Part shown: piece by piece, positions 1 to 9,173 of the stretch
Numbering within the stretch: position 1 is the stretch's first letter
Layout of the letters: every line of letters begins with the position of its first letter
Source of the DNA: Pontiella agarivorans
GTDB taxonomy: Bacteria > Verrucomicrobiota > Kiritimatiellia > Kiritimatiellales > Pontiellaceae
Direction: 5' to 3'
Assembly (NCBI RefSeq): GCF_034531395.1
Contig: NZ_JARVCO010000002.1
Coordinates: 859,612-923,611 of the forward strand
Length of the DNA: 64,000 nucleotides
Notes under the pieces: generated by a model
What the model saw: the letters and a program-made list of their open reading frames with translations, nothing else
What the model was told of the DNA's origin: nothing
Databases searched by the model: none
Program-made: the position numbers and the translations under genes

Positions 1-660
1 GGCTGCAACTTCGAGATCGTGCCGGGTTCGGATTTTCATATTTTCAAAACCGGCCTCGAACAGATGGGTTTCAGTTGAAGGCATAACCAGTGAAGACTCA
101 TCATCAATAAGCTTCATGCCCTTGTTTTTTGAGTCGATGACTTCTTTAATAACCGGCGTTTTGAACGCCTGCGGTGTTTGTGCTGCCCAAACGGTATTGC
201 GATCCAGTGTTTCAACCACACGGCTTCCTTTCGGCGCATACTTTGTTGCATCTTCAATTTTATGCGCAGCAATACAGCTCCCATACCGTTTTGCGCGTTT
301 CACCGTTTCTGATAAAACATTCTGCGTCAGAAACGGACGTGAAGCTTCATGAATCACAACCACTCCCGGATCGGTCTGGATTTTGCTGAATACAGTCCGC
401 AATGAGCTCAACCGGTTTACCCCCCCGATCACAACACCGTGCACCTTGGTGCACCCAAACCGTTTAATGGCATGAATAGTGGATTCAACCCGTTCTTTCC
501 TCACAACCACCACAATATGGTCGATACAGTCCGCATCTTCAAACGTCTTCAAGGAGTGCAATAAAATAGGTCCGCTGCCCAGCGGCAGAAATGCGGCTTC
601 TGTCCCAGACGCAATTTCTTCTTCTTTCCCGCAGGCGATAACGATGGCCATAACACTCAT
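1..660 (-). CDS. IspD-family cytidylyltransferase-like protein, catalytic loop degenerate (partial)
   Basis: The frame is open from the ATG at 658-660 to the window edge (220 residues seen), so the C-terminus is missing. I translated it by hand. The fold matches 2-C-methyl-D-erythritol 4-phosphate cytidylyltransferase (isoprenoid precursor pathway): the later motifs HEASRPF, LDRNTVWAAQTPQAF, DDESSLV and NMKIRTRHDLE are clear. The N-terminal nucleotide-binding loop, normally AAG-x-G-x-R-M followed by PKQYL, reads ACGKEEEIASGTEAAFLPL. The positions equivalent to the catalytic Arg and Lys of E. coli IspD are therefore Glu and Ala. A very good ribosome site (AGGAGGAAAT) sits directly upstream and supports the start. 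It is divergent from the DCC gene. It may be a paralogue with altered substrate or no catalysis; a canonical ispD may lie elsewhere in the genome. Family confident, activity uncertain. Confidence 0.8.
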   Translation of the reverse strand, partial: MSVMAIVIACGKEEEIASGTEAAFLPLGSGPILLHSLKTFEDADCIDHIVVVVRKERVESTIHAIKRFGCTKVHGVVIGGVNRLSSLRTVFSKIQTDPGVVVIHEASRPFLTQNVLSETVKRAKRYGSCIAAHKIEDATKYAPKGSRVVETLDRNTVWAAQTPQAFKTPVIKEVIDSKNKGMKLIDDESSLVMPSTETHLFEAGFENMKIRTRHDLEVAA

Positions 661-787
661 ATTTCCTCCTAGAACACCCATGCAAAGCACTTGAGTACAA
701 AAATTTACATCCTTGAAAAGAGTGCGTCAAGGTTTCAGGTCGACGGTTTTCCTTTCCTTCAGAAAGGCAACCCTCCATGATCACCAG

Positions 788-1162
788 ATGGATTTAGATA
801 GCCCGATGCTTATTCTTTATGATGGTGACTGTCCGATCTGTTGCGCTAAACGTGATTTTCTGATGAGAAGAGATCCTAGGGGCGCTCTTGAATTTTCAGA
901 TATTCGCGATCCGGACTTTCGCCCTCCTGCAGACCATCTTACCATCGATATGCTGGCGGCTGAAATTCATGCCGTTACTCCGGAGCATGAGGTGTTGCGC
1001 GGTATGGAAGTGATCCGTGCTGCCTATCGTGCCATAGGTATAGGCTGGCTGGCAGCTCCTACGGGCTGGCGGCTCCTACGACCGCTATTTGACCGGCTGT
1101 ATATTTTTGTTGCCAAAAACCGCCTTAAAATAAGCCGGTTGTTTTCTAAATCTATACGTTAA
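788..1162 (+). CDS. DCC-family (DUF393) thiol-disulfide oxidoreductase-like protein
   Basis: A protein of about 124 residues. The N-terminus has the family signature LILYDGDCPICCAKRDFLMRRD, with the aspartate-x-aspartate-cysteine-x-x-cysteine pair that names DCC proteins (predicted thioredoxin-like redox fold). The DIRDPDF segment and the C-terminal arginine-rich helix (RPLFDRLYIFVAKNR) also fit the family. The biochemical role of the family is poorly defined; a thiol redox function is prediction. I chose the ATG at 788 because the reading frame upstream to 713 has only a TTG start and the protein homologous region begins just after 788. The ribosome site is weak. It is monocistronic, facing away from the IspD-like gene and followed by the phoH promoter. 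Confidence 0.8.
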   Translation: MDLDSPMLILYDGDCPICCAKRDFLMRRDPRGALEFSDIRDPDFRPPADHLTIDMLAAEIHAVTPEHEVLRGMEVIRAAYRAIGIGWLAAPTGWRLLRPLFDRLYIFVAKNRLKISRLFSKSIR

Positions 1163-1216
1163 TCTTTTATCTACAATATCTTGTACAACCCGGTCTCTGA
1201 GACCACAACTTGTTCG

Positions 1217-1245
1217 TTGACATATTTTATCGGCTTCGACAGAAT
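1217..1245 (+). promoter_or_regulatory. Candidate sigma-70 promoter for phoH
   Basis: TTGACA at 1217-1222 is followed after 17 bases by CAGAAT (1240-1245). It sits about 110 bp upstream of the PhoH start. The leader between contains a perfect 7+3+7 inverted repeat (1275-1291), one of the dispersed palindromes. The -35 is consensus and the -10 weak. Confidence 0.4.
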
Positions 1246-1274
1246 TTATGTATGAAAGGCGAATATACGACAGC

Positions 1275-1291
1275 TTTCCAAGGGTTGGAAA
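1275..1291. repeat. Dispersed TTTCCA-N5-TGGAAA palindrome (intergenic copy)
   Basis: TTTCCAAGGGTTGGAAA, perfect seven-base arms around GGG, lies in the phoH leader. It is the most symmetrical copy of a motif found at least 14 times in this window (see findings for the other positions). It has no run of T after it, so it is not a simple terminator. Confidence 0.75.
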
Positions 1292-1357
1292 GGAGATGAA
1301 ACTGATGCCCTTGACCCCTAATCCTTCCAATTCCAACCCCGAAAGGCCTCAGGAAAT

Positions 1358-2686
1358 ATGATCACCCCTAAGGAGAAAATCTTCGTTCTTGATACTAATG
1401 TAATCCTTCATGACAGCAGCTGCATCCACCAGTTTGGCGAGCATGATATTGTCATCCCCATAACGGTGCTCGAAGAGCTCGACCACTTTAAAAAAGGGAA
1501 TGATTCACTGAACTTTCACGCCCGCGAGTTTACCCGTACCCTCGACTCATTGGCGGAAGATAAACTGTTCAACGGCGGCGTATCCATCGGCACGGGCCGT
1601 GGGAAAATCAGCATTAAACTCGATCGCGAGTTCGATCAGGATATTGCGGCCAACTTTTCCGATACCAAAAAACCGGATCACCGGATTCTGAACAGCGGCT
1701 ATGCGGTGGCTAAAGACCATCCGGATAAACTCGTTACACTGGTAACCAAAGACGTTAATTTGCGAATGAAGGCTAAAGCGGTCGGTCTTCTTGCCGCCGA
1801 CTATAAAAACGACCATGTTTCTGACATTCAGCGACTTTACACAGGGACCCGTATTGAAGAGCAGGTGGAACCGGAGCTGATCAACCTGATGTATACCCCT
1901 CCGTATGAATTTCCTTCCGATCGGCTGAACGTGGATCATCCGCTGACTCCAAATGAATACCTGATTTTACGCGGCGAACGGAAATCGGCCCTGGCGGTAT
2001 ATGACGACGAACTTCGCCTCATCAAACATGTGGATAAAGTTCCGGCCTTTGGAATTACACCGCGGAATTCCGAGCAGACCTATGCCCTCGACGCCATCCT
2101 GAACGATAACGTCCGCCTCGTTACGCTCACCGGAAAAGCCGGAACGGGAAAAACGCTGATTGCACTCGCAGGGGCACTGAAACGGAAAAAAAGTTACCGT
2201 CAGATTCTGATGGCCCGCCCTATTGTTGCACTCAGTAATAAAGACATTGGCTTTCTCCCGGGGGATATCCAATCCAAACTCGACCCCTACATGAAACCGC
2301 TGTTTGATAATCTTGCCGTCATTGAACATGCACAGGGCGATACTAAAAAAAGTCAGGTGAGTAAGCTGATGGATGATAAAAAACTGATCATTGAGCCGCT
2401 CTCCTATATTCGCGGTCGAAGTCTCGTCAATACGTTTTTTATTATCGATGAAGCCCAGAATTTAACACCGCATGAAATTAAAACCATTATCACCCGCGCG
2501 GGCGAGGGAACGAAAATTGTATTTACCGGTGATATTTTTCAGATTGATCACCCCTACCTCGACAGTCATTCAAACGGCCTGAGTTATTTGATCGAAAAAA
2601 TGACCGGTCAGCGATTGTATGCACACGTTAACCTGACCAAAGGAGAGCGCTCAGAGCTGGCGGATCTTGCCGGCTCGCTGCTTTGA
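1358..2686 (+). CDS. PhoH-family ATPase with N-terminal PIN domain
   Basis: This 442-residue protein has two domains. The N-terminal PIN-type ribonuclease domain (about residues 6-150) starts FVLDTNVILHD with acidic residues in the expected places. The C-terminal PhoH domain is a P-loop ATPase/helicase module with Walker A GKAGTGKT near residue 258 and Walker B FIIDEAQN near residue 361. The PhoH2/YlaK class couples RNA unwinding with RNase activity in the families studied. Length and order match that class. The start is supported by AGGAAAT just upstream. It is convergent with the DUF721 gene, the two stop codons lying side by side (TGA 2684-2686 and the complement at 2687-2689) without room for a terminator. 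Confidence 0.93.
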   Translation: MITPKEKIFVLDTNVILHDSSCIHQFGEHDIVIPITVLEELDHFKKGNDSLNFHAREFTRTLDSLAEDKLFNGGVSIGTGRGKISIKLDREFDQDIAANFSDTKKPDHRILNSGYAVAKDHPDKLVTLVTKDVNLRMKAKAVGLLAADYKNDHVSDIQRLYTGTRIEEQVEPELINLMYTPPYEFPSDRLNVDHPLTPNEYLILRGERKSALAVYDDELRLIKHVDKVPAFGITPRNSEQTYALDAILNDNVRLVTLTGKAGTGKTLIALAGALKRKKSYRQILMARPIVALSNKDIGFLPGDIQSKLDPYMKPLFDNLAVIEHAQGDTKKSQVSKLMDDKKLIIEPLSYIRGRSLVNTFFIIDEAQNLTPHEIKTIITRAGEGTKIVFTGDIFQIDHPYLDSHSNGLSYLIEKMTGQRLYAHVNLTKGERSELADLAGSLL

Positions 2687-3070
2687 TCAGTTGTGCTTCA
2701 ATTCAAAGCGAAGCTGACGGATCTGCATACTGGTGTAACTGGACTGGATTTTCAACAGAAGCGGTCGTTTCATCCGCTCCAGTTCAGGAATCCAGCCGGG
2801 ATGATCCACAATAACAACCAAAGCACGGTCCTTGATATATCCGGGTTCACTGTGTTTGGCGATCTGTGGTCCCGCCAACCGCTCCCATGCGTTCCGAAGC
2901 ACAACAACATATTCCTGCACCGGCTGTTCGAAATCTGAAACAACATCTTTCAGAATTTCGCCCACACTTTTCATATCTCGCTGTGGCGCCATCGGTTTGC
3001 TCAGATGATACCGAACACGGTCGATGGCCCATCGGCTCTGATTTTTGCGGCTGTACCGAGGCTGCTCCAT
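2687..3070 (-). CDS. DUF721/DciA-like protein
   Basis: A small basic protein of 127 residues. The central part (KSVGEILKDVVSDFEQPVQ ... WERLAGPQIAKHSEPGYIKD) followed by a beta hairpin (ALVVIVDHPGWIPELERMK) is the DUF721 pattern. DUF721 includes DciA, the ancestral loader of the replicative helicase DnaB in bacteria that lack DnaC. Whether this copy loads DnaB is inference. The ATG at 3068-3070 was chosen because the further upstream start is only TTG. It is tail to tail with phoH, with 118 bp to the end of purQ upstream. Confidence 0.75.
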   Translation of the reverse strand: MEQPRYSRKNQSRWAIDRVRYHLSKPMAPQRDMKSVGEILKDVVSDFEQPVQEYVVVLRNAWERLAGPQIAKHSEPGYIKDRALVVIVDHPGWIPELERMKRPLLLKIQSSYTSMQIRQLRFELKHN

Positions 3071-3188
3071 AGATTCATTGAGCCAGATCAGTGATCCGGA
3101 TGACAAGGCTGTTGACGGGGAAATATACTTTTCACCCCGGTGTTTGCGAAATCAAAAGACAAACCAGCGCGCTGAAACAGAAATTATT

Positions 3189-3989
3189 TCAGTTTCCGTT
3201 GATAAAATTTACCGCATTCTGGAACAGCTTCAGGCCAAGCCCCTGCTCCGGCAGGTCACCGTTCAGCTTCTGCTTGTCCCAGTTCGGGTGGTTTTCCGGG
3301 AAAAGATAGGCTTCCGGGTGCGGCATCATTCCGAAGATACGCCCGCTCGGATCGGTCAGCCCGGCAATCGCATGCAGCGATCCGTTCGGATTGGCGGGAA
3401 ACGCCTGCGTCGGCTTATTGTCGGCATCCACATAGCGTGCGGCCGCGCAGCCATTCGCTTCCAGTTTTTCGAGCAGCGCATCATCGAGCGTGAAAATCTT
3501 GCCTTCACCGTGCCGGATTGGCAGCGGCATGGTGCCCAGCCCCTTAGTGAACACACAGGGAGAATCCTCTTCAAATTTAATGTCGCACCAAAAGTTCTGA
3601 AAGGTGCCGCAGTCATTCTGCATCAACGAAACCGTCGGCTCAAAACAGTTTCCGTCCAGCCCCGGCAGCAGCCCCATTTTCGTCATCACCTGAAATCCGT
3701 TACAGATGCCCATGACCAGTTTGCCGTCATCGATAAACTGCTGAAGCTGCGCCTGCATATGGTGTTTGACGCGCAGAGCGAAAACATGGCCGCTGGTCAT
3801 GTGATCGCCGTAGGAAAATCCGCCGATAAACATCATGGCCTGAAAATCGTTCAGTTGATCCGGATGATCCAGCAGGTCATTTAAGTGCACCAGTTCCGGT
3901 TCGGCACCGGCCAGTCTCCATGCATGGGCGCTCTCCGCTTCGCAGTTCACCCCGTACCCGGTAATAATCAAAACTTTTGGTTTGTTCAT
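3189..3989 (-). CDS. purQ: Phosphoribosylformylglycinamidine synthase, glutaminase subunit (PurQ)
   Basis: A 266-residue class I glutamine amidotransferase. It begins with the PurQ-like KVLIITGYGVNCEAE and continues FIGGFSYGDH, the nucleophile elbow GICNGFQVM (catalytic Cys) and MMPHPEAY (catalytic His-x-Glu region). PurQ releases ammonia from glutamine for PurL in de novo purine synthesis. At 266 residues it resembles the longer PurQ form, with insertions between the catalytic Cys and His, rather than the roughly 225-residue Bacillus type. The ATG at 3987-3989 was chosen; the upstream candidate is GTG within a hairpin. It follows pyrF with a 45-bp gap holding a perfect 8-bp stem hairpin, and is probably co-transcribed with pyrF. 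Confidence 0.9.
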   Translation of the reverse strand: MNKPKVLIITGYGVNCEAESAHAWRLAGAEPELVHLNDLLDHPDQLNDFQAMMFIGGFSYGDHMTSGHVFALRVKHHMQAQLQQFIDDGKLVMGICNGFQVMTKMGLLPGLDGNCFEPTVSLMQNDCGTFQNFWCDIKFEEDSPCVFTKGLGTMPLPIRHGEGKIFTLDDALLEKLEANGCAAARYVDADNKPTQAFPANPNGSLHAIAGLTDPSGRIFGMMPHPEAYLFPENHPNWDKQKLNGDLPEQGLGLKLFQNAVNFINGN

Positions 3990-4005
3990 TTTTTTTATTC
4001 CCCAT

Positions 4006-4024
4006 GGGCACACGCCGTGTGCCC
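4006..4024. repeat. Intercistronic hairpin between pyrF and purQ
   Basis: GGGCACAC-GCC-GTGTGCCC is a perfect eight-base-pair inverted repeat. On the coding (minus) strand it is followed by ATGGGGAATAAAA rather than T residues, so it is not a standard terminator. It could be an mRNA-stabilising hairpin or a dispersed palindromic repeat. Confidence 0.6.
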
Positions 4025-4034
4025 CTCCATAAAC

Positions 4035-4727
4035 TTATTTATTCATATCTTCAAGCATGGCCGTGGCGGCGGCAACCGGATCTTCCGCATGCATAATCGG
4101 TCGGCCGATCACCAGATGCGTCGCTCCCTGATCGACCGCGAACGACGGTGAGGCCACACGTTTCTGATCGCCCACATCGCCATCCGGCATGCGGATCCCC
4201 GGCGTAACGAGCAGTGCATCCGGAAACGCATCGCGCAGCGCCTGGGCTTCGTGCGCACTCGTCACCATGCCGTCAATGCCGGAACTGATCGCCAGCTCAC
4301 CCAGTTTTACGGCCTGCTCAGAAACCGTGCGGTTGATTCCAAGGTCTGTAAAATCGTCGGCGCTCAGGCTGGTCAGCGTGGTTACCGCAACAATTTTCGG
4401 CGGATGTTCACATTCTGCCGCAGCTTTTGCCGCATGCTCAAGCATGGCCCGGCCGCCGATGGCGTGAACAGTCATCAGATTTACGCCATGGCTCGCCGCG
4501 GTTTTTACGGCATTGGCTACAGTCTGGGGAATATCGTGCAGTTTCAGATCGAGAAAGATTTTTTTACCGCGTTTTTTCAGCGGTTCCAACACGGCCGGCC
4601 CTTCCGCGCAAAACAATTCCAGGCCCACTTTATACCATTCTATAAAATCGGGTAGTTCCTGAAGTTTAGCCTCCATGGCTTCGGCATTCGGCACGTCGAG
4701 TGCCACGATCAAATCAGCTTTATTCAT
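4035..4727 (-). CDS. pyrF: Orotidine 5'-phosphate decarboxylase (PyrF)
   Basis: A 230-residue TIM-barrel enzyme making UMP from OMP in pyrimidine synthesis. The hallmark KIFLDLKLHDIPQTV with catalytic Asp-x-Lys-x-x-Asp is intact, with the N-terminal substrate strand LIVALDVPN and the phosphate loop LVTPGIR and GATHLVIGRPI near the end. The length is normal for the bacterial type. The start ATG at 4725-4727 has AAAGGA upstream. It forms a short nucleotide-synthesis pair with purQ. Confidence 0.95.
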   Translation of the reverse strand: MNKADLIVALDVPNAEAMEAKLQELPDFIEWYKVGLELFCAEGPAVLEPLKKRGKKIFLDLKLHDIPQTVANAVKTAASHGVNLMTVHAIGGRAMLEHAAKAAAECEHPPKIVAVTTLTSLSADDFTDLGINRTVSEQAVKLGELAISSGIDGMVTSAHEAQALRDAFPDALLVTPGIRMPDGDVGDQKRVASPSFAVDQGATHLVIGRPIMHAEDPVAAATAMLEDMNK

Positions 4728-4839
4728 CCGAAAATCCTTTCTGCGTTCCAAAGTGCGGAAATCTAGCAGAAAAGTTCCGGCGGCTGGAATCCTTTACCGC
4801 GCGTTTTTTCCTCCCGGCCGGCGGCGAACCCTGCAGTTC

Positions 4840-6573
4840 TTAAATTTTAAGCCAGACGGTCTGATAGGGTTCGAAGGGAATCACTTTTCCGTCGCCCATA
4901 TAGCGCCGGCCGGTAAGCAGGTCGGTGCAGGTGTCGGTGCGGTTCAGGCGGTACAGGCGATCGTCGACCGTCAGCTCCTGGTACCCGGCTGTAAAATTAC
5001 TGATGCACACCACGCGCTCTTCGTTCCACTCGCGCTCAATCGCAAACCACTCCGGACCCAGATTGACGACCTGCTGGGCGGCATCGGGATGAAACATTTT
5101 ATGCTGCGACCGGCAATTCAGGCGGCGCGTATATTCTTTGAGCACTTTTGCCGTCGGTGACTCCGGGTCGGCGATGCGTTTTTCCAGCTCCTCTTCATCC
5201 CATTTCAACCGGTTAATGGTCCGCGCCCGACCGGTTTCCTCGACCCCCGCATAGTTATTCCGTGTGGCAGTCAGACTGTGGAAATAGACGGCCGGCACAC
5301 CGCGAAGCGACATCGCAACGGTCTGCGAGCAAAGGAAACGCGCCAGATGCTGATCAGTGACCCGTTCCGGATCGTCCCCCATGGCATCAAAATAGGTAAT
5401 ATTCAATTCATAGGGACTTTCAGTTCCGTCGGAGTTCGCTTTCATGGAAACGTGACCGCCCAGCGATTTCACACGATCCGCCAGTTTCAGCAGTTCATCA
5501 TTCGGTATAATCCCCTGCAGCGGCCGTACCCCGATACCGTCGTGCGAAGCGGTAAAATTAAAATAGGTGCACTTTTGCGGAAGGTCATTCAACGATGCCG
5601 CCCAGTTGGTGAGATAGGTGGAATTCCCTTTTGTCAGCCCATGAAGCAACAACGGCGGCAGACTGAACTGATAAACCATATGGGCTTCATCGCCCTTGCC
5701 GAAATAGGAAATATTTTCCGCGTGCGGCACATTGGTTTCTGTCAGCAGTACGACCTCCGGCGCCACCATATCCAGCAGATCGCGCATCAGTTTCACCACT
5801 TCGTGCGTCTGTTTAAGGTGAATGCAACTTGTTCCCACTTGCTTCCAAAGGTAGGCGATGGCATCCAGTCGGATAATCGTTGCTCCGTTGGCAACATAGA
5901 AAAGCAGAATATCCAGAAACTCAAAAAGCACATCCGGATTGGAAAAATTGAGATCCATCTGGTCATCACTGAACGTGGTCCAGACGTGGGTATCACCATG
6001 CTGCGTGTGCACCGGTGTCAACAGCGGAAGCGCGCGCGGCCGCGTTACTGCACTCAGATCCGTTTCCGGATCTTCTTCGATAAAATAATTCCGGTACGGC
6101 GCAATGTTATTTACATAGTCGATAAACCATTTGCTGCTTCGTGAACAGTGATTCAGCACCAGATCAAACATCAGGCGGAATCCACGGCCGAGCTCTGCGA
6201 CGTCGTTCCATTTCCCCAGATTGCGGTCAACCGCACGATAGTCGACCACGGAAAATCCGTCGTCCGAGGTATAAGGATAAAACGGCAGAATATGCACAGT
6301 ATTAACGGCACCGCTCAGATGCCGGTCCGCAAATCGTTTTAGCACTTTCAGCGGGGCCTCATCTCCATTCTGCACCATGTCGCCATAGGTAATGAGCACC
6401 GAAGACGTTTCGTCCCACAGGTCTGACTCGCTGAATCCCTCCAGGCCAATGCCGTACCGTCCGATGAGTTGCACCATGCGTTCCAGCAGACGCTCTACCT
6501 CCTGCGGTCCATACAGCCGGTTAAACCGCATGCGCATCCGTTCCAAAGCATGAATATCGAGGTTTTTAATCAT
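4840..6573 (-). CDS. GH13_18 sugar phosphorylase, probable glucosylglycerate phosphorylase
   Basis: A 577-residue GH13 barrel of the sucrose-phosphorylase subfamily. Catalytic residues are visible: the nucleophile Asp237 in [12 protein letters not shown], the acid/base Glu279 in LLTETNVPH, and FTASHDGIG. Family members split phosphorolytically sucrose, sucrose phosphate or 2-O-glucosylglycerate. The residues around [14 protein letters not shown] resemble the glucosylglycerate type (YcjM-like) more than classical sucrose phosphorylases. The glucosyl-3-phosphoglycerate synthase-like gene 2.6 kb upstream supports glucosylglycerate as substrate (inference). The start overlaps the stop of the GT4 gene as ATGA, so the two are translationally coupled. 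No signal peptide, so cytoplasmic. Confidence 0.82.
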   Translation of the reverse strand: MIKNLDIHALERMRMRFNRLYGPQEVERLLERMVQLIGRYGIGLEGFSESDLWDETSSVLITYGDMVQNGDEAPLKVLKRFADRHLSGAVNTVHILPFYPYTSDDGFSVVDYRAVDRNLGKWNDVAELGRGFRLMFDLVLNHCSRSSKWFIDYVNNIAPYRNYFIEEDPETDLSAVTRPRALPLLTPVHTQHGDTHVWTTFSDDQMDLNFSNPDVLFEFLDILLFYVANGATIIRLDAIAYLWKQVGTSCIHLKQTHEVVKLMRDLLDMVAPEVVLLTETNVPHAENISYFGKGDEAHMVYQFSLPPLLLHGLTKGNSTYLTNWAASLNDLPQKCTYFNFTASHDGIGVRPLQGIIPNDELLKLADRVKSLGGHVSMKANSDGTESPYELNITYFDAMGDDPERVTDQHLARFLCSQTVAMSLRGVPAVYFHSLTATRNNYAGVEETGRARTINRLKWDEEELEKRIADPESPTAKVLKEYTRRLNCRSQHKMFHPDAAQQVVNLGPEWFAIEREWNEERVVCISNFTAGYQELTVDDRLYRLNRTDTCTDLLTGRRYMGDGKVIPFEPYQTVWLKI

Positions 6574-7832
6574 GGTTCTAAACCTTTGATGTTGGTGATG
6601 AGTGTACGCAGGCTTCTGCGCAGTACGGAATAACTGAAGAAACGGTTTGCGACAGCATAGTTGTGCTCAACCGTGGTCCGCCGGTATCCCTCATCCGCGA
6701 GCAGACGGCGGACATCATCCACCACTTCTTTCGTCAGATAGCCATCCATCAGAGGCACACGGAAACCTTTCGGTTCAATATCGCGCGCAAAAATGGAGTA
6801 GCGGTTGATCAGGATCGGCAGCTTGAAATAGACCGCTTCAAGAAAAGCGTTTCCGAAACCTTCATACAGACTCGGATAAGTCACAAAATCAACAAACGGA
6901 TAGATATCCCATAATGTATAGATCTTCTGTCCCTTTGAATTTTTCTGCCGGAACTCTCCGACGCGGTCATCGATAATCCGCAGATCCACCCCCGAATCAT
7001 GGGCCAGTTCTTCGAGCATGTGCTGATACTCATAGCCCTCGTCCCCGCCCGCATGAGAGATTACCAGTTTCATTTTCGGATCACCCAGTGTTTCCAGCAG
7101 TTTGATCGAATGTTCGATCCCTTTTCGCGGTACGATACGCGTCGGCTGGAGAATCAGGATATCATCTTCTGAAAAACCGAGATCAGCGCGCAATCCCTCG
7201 GTATAGGCATCCGGCGGCGGCGGCGGCGTTTCAAAATCGAACACATTCGGAATCAGCTCGGAAGAGAGGCCTTTCCGCCATGACAGTTCCTCGCGGGCTG
7301 CCTGATTAATCACCACATGCTGCAACTCGTCGTCACGCGGCGGAAACGCCATATCGAGAAAATCCGGAACCCCGTTCACGGAAAAGCGTACCCGTTCCCA
7401 ATAAAAATCATGATGATGCGCAATGGAGGGAATCCGTGTTTCGGCCAGAAATTCTGAGATCGCCACACCAAGCGGAACATGCATCGGAATCGTCAGTGCA
7501 TTCTGGAAAATAAGGATACGCAGATCATAGTGATTGACGAATTCATACAGCGTCGTTTTCAGATATTCCGCCATATCGCGAATCCGGCGGCTCACAATCG
7601 GATCCCGAAAACTCTTTCCCCAGATGCGCTCATTGATCCAGACATTTTCCGGATGTTCAAAGTGCGCCTCCGGAACGCAGTAGCTTACTTCGGGGGCTCG
7701 ATCGAGCCGGCCCGCATACCAGAAGCTCCTGAACTCATGATCCCATAAAACTTTCGCCCATTTTGCACTCTCCAGGGAAACCCCGTCAGTGCCGGCAAAG
7801 CGCGTTGAAACAAATCCGATATTTTCGCTCAT
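6570..7832 (-). CDS. GT4-family glycosyltransferase
   Basis: A 420-residue GT-B enzyme. The C-terminal half shows the GT4 donor-binding pattern: [18 protein letters not shown], then [22 protein letters not shown] (E-x7-E motif). The N-terminus [22 protein letters not shown] fits the GT4 acceptor domain. A five-proline run lies near residue 202. The ATG has a GAGG ribosome site. It overlaps the GH13_18 phosphorylase by 4 bp and is divergent from the M20 peptidase. The context suggests a role in making or remodelling a glucosyl-solute, but the substrate cannot be read from sequence. Confidence 0.85.
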   Translation of the reverse strand: MSENIGFVSTRFAGTDGVSLESAKWAKVLWDHEFRSFWYAGRLDRAPEVSYCVPEAHFEHPENVWINERIWGKSFRDPIVSRRIRDMAEYLKTTLYEFVNHYDLRILIFQNALTIPMHVPLGVAISEFLAETRIPSIAHHHDFYWERVRFSVNGVPDFLDMAFPPRDDELQHVVINQAAREELSWRKGLSSELIPNVFDFETPPPPPDAYTEGLRADLGFSEDDILILQPTRIVPRKGIEHSIKLLETLGDPKMKLVISHAGGDEGYEYQHMLEELAHDSGVDLRIIDDRVGEFRQKNSKGQKIYTLWDIYPFVDFVTYPSLYEGFGNAFLEAVYFKLPILINRYSIFARDIEPKGFRVPLMDGYLTKEVVDDVRRLLADEGYRRTTVEHNYAVANRFFSYSVLRRSLRTLITNIKGLEP

Positions 7833-7933
7833 ATTCGCCTCTGAATTGTTTCGGAAAGCATAGACGCACCGATGAGCATGAAAAGCATTTTTGTCGTTTT
7901 ATTAATTCCTGTCACAAAAAAGTGCATACTGGG

Positions 7934-7963
7934 TTGCCAAGGCTCTATGTCTTTCATTACAAT
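7934..7963 (+). promoter_or_regulatory. Candidate promoter for the M20 peptidase-GpgS unit
   Basis: TTGCCA (7934-7939) and TACAAT (7958-7963) are separated by 18 bases. They lie in the 159-bp divergent region between the GT4 gene and the peptidase gene, 29 bp before the ATG, which has AAGGA upstream. Confidence 0.5.
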
Positions 7964-7991
7964 TAATGGACATCATTAAACAAGGATCTCT

Positions 7992-9173
7992 ATGGAAACT
8001 AAAATTGGAAGCATTGACGAAATACTCGAACTGCTCCCCACTCTTCCTGACAAACTTACGGGCATACAGGAAACCCTCCTGGCCAACCTGATCATGCTCA
8101 GCGAAATTCCATCACCGACATTCGAGGAAGAAGCCCGTGTAAAACTGTTGCTCCAGCGCATGCTTGAAAGCGAACTGGATAAAATTTCAACTGACGAAGC
8201 CGGCAACGGAGTCGGCATTATTCCCGGGAAAGATCCATCCCGTAATATCCTGCTGGTTGCCCACGCGGATTCGGTTTACTCCGAAAAAGTCGACCATGCC
8301 ATCAGTGTACTGGCCGAAGAAATTGTCGGTCCCGGCGTTGCAGACAACAGCCTCGGCATGGCTGTGCTGGCCACCCTGCCCAATATTCTGAAGATGCTCG
8401 GCATCCAGCTGAATGCCAATCTGGTGCTGCTATCGAGTACCAAAGGACTCGGCCGCGGCAACCTCGACGGGCTTCGCTTTTTCATGGATAATAATAAAAT
8501 TCCTTTTGAAGCGGGCATCTGCATCGAAGGCGAAAAACTCGGGCGCCTCAGCTACACCGCCGAAGGCATGTTCCGCGGATACATCACCTGCCGCATTCCC
8601 GAAGAACTCGACTGGCAGCGTGCCGGGCAGAACAGCGCCATCATTGCACTGAACGAAGTCATCAACCGTATTCTTGAAATTCCGATTCCGAAACGCCCCC
8701 GGACCTCCATTGTGCTTGGCGCCATTCGCGGCGGAAAAAGCTACAATGTCATGGCCACTCACTCCAGCCTGCGTTTTGAAGTCCGCAGCCAAGATGCCGG
8801 AATGGTCCAGACCATACGGGAACGGATTGAAGACATTATCGCCGATGCCTCCTCCCCGAACAACGCGGAATTTGACTTTCAGATTGTCTCCTCCCGTGAA
8901 CCGGGCGGAATCGACATCAGCCACCCGCTGGTTAAAAACTGCAGACTCGTCATGGAAAAACTCGGCGTACAGCCAACCATCCGCCCGAGCATGTCCGAAG
9001 TTTCCGAACTGATTGCCCGCGGCCTCCCGGCTGTAACACTGGGTATTACGGAAGCCAGCAACCTGCACGATCTCAATGAAACCATTCGCATCAAACCCAT
9101 TTACACCGGTCTGGCACAGCTGCTGGCCATGCTGCTCGCCATCGACGGAGGATTCTGCAATGAGCCTGAATGA
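7992..9173 (+). CDS. M20-type metallopeptidase/deacylase
   Basis: A 393-residue protein of the M20/M28 zinc-dependent hydrolase clan. Motifs in order: SEIPSPTFEE near residue 40, the first zinc ligand region LLVAHADSV (His), GPGVADNSLGMAVL (bridging Asp), GICIEGE (Glu region), and LHDLNE near the C-terminus (last His). The lid dimerisation domain lies in the middle. The substrate is unknown; members cleave peptides or N-acyl amino acids. The next gene begins inside its last 14 bases, so it is coupled to the GpgS-like synthase. Such a peptidase inside a glucosylglycerate locus is unusual and its link to the pathway is unclear. Confidence 0.8.
   Translation: METKIGSIDEILELLPTLPDKLTGIQETLLANLIMLSEIPSPTFEEEARVKLLLQRMLESELDKISTDEAGNGVGIIPGKDPSRNILLVAHADSVYSEKVDHAISVLAEEIVGPGVADNSLGMAVLATLPNILKMLGIQLNANLVLLSSTKGLGRGNLDGLRFFMDNNKIPFEAGICIEGEKLGRLSYTAEGMFRGYITCRIPEELDWQRAGQNSAIIALNEVINRILEIPIPKRPRTSIVLGAIRGGKSYNVMATHSSLRFEVRSQDAGMVQTIRERIEDIIADASSPNNAEFDFQIVSSREPGGIDISHPLVKNCRLVMEKLGVQPTIRPSMSEVSELIARGLPAVTLGITEASNLHDLNETIRIKPIYTGLAQLLAMLLAIDGGFCNEPE

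Noticed and set aside
3045..3884. Long plus-strand open frame opposite purQ
   Set aside because: It is the antisense shadow of purQ; no ribosome site or family pattern.
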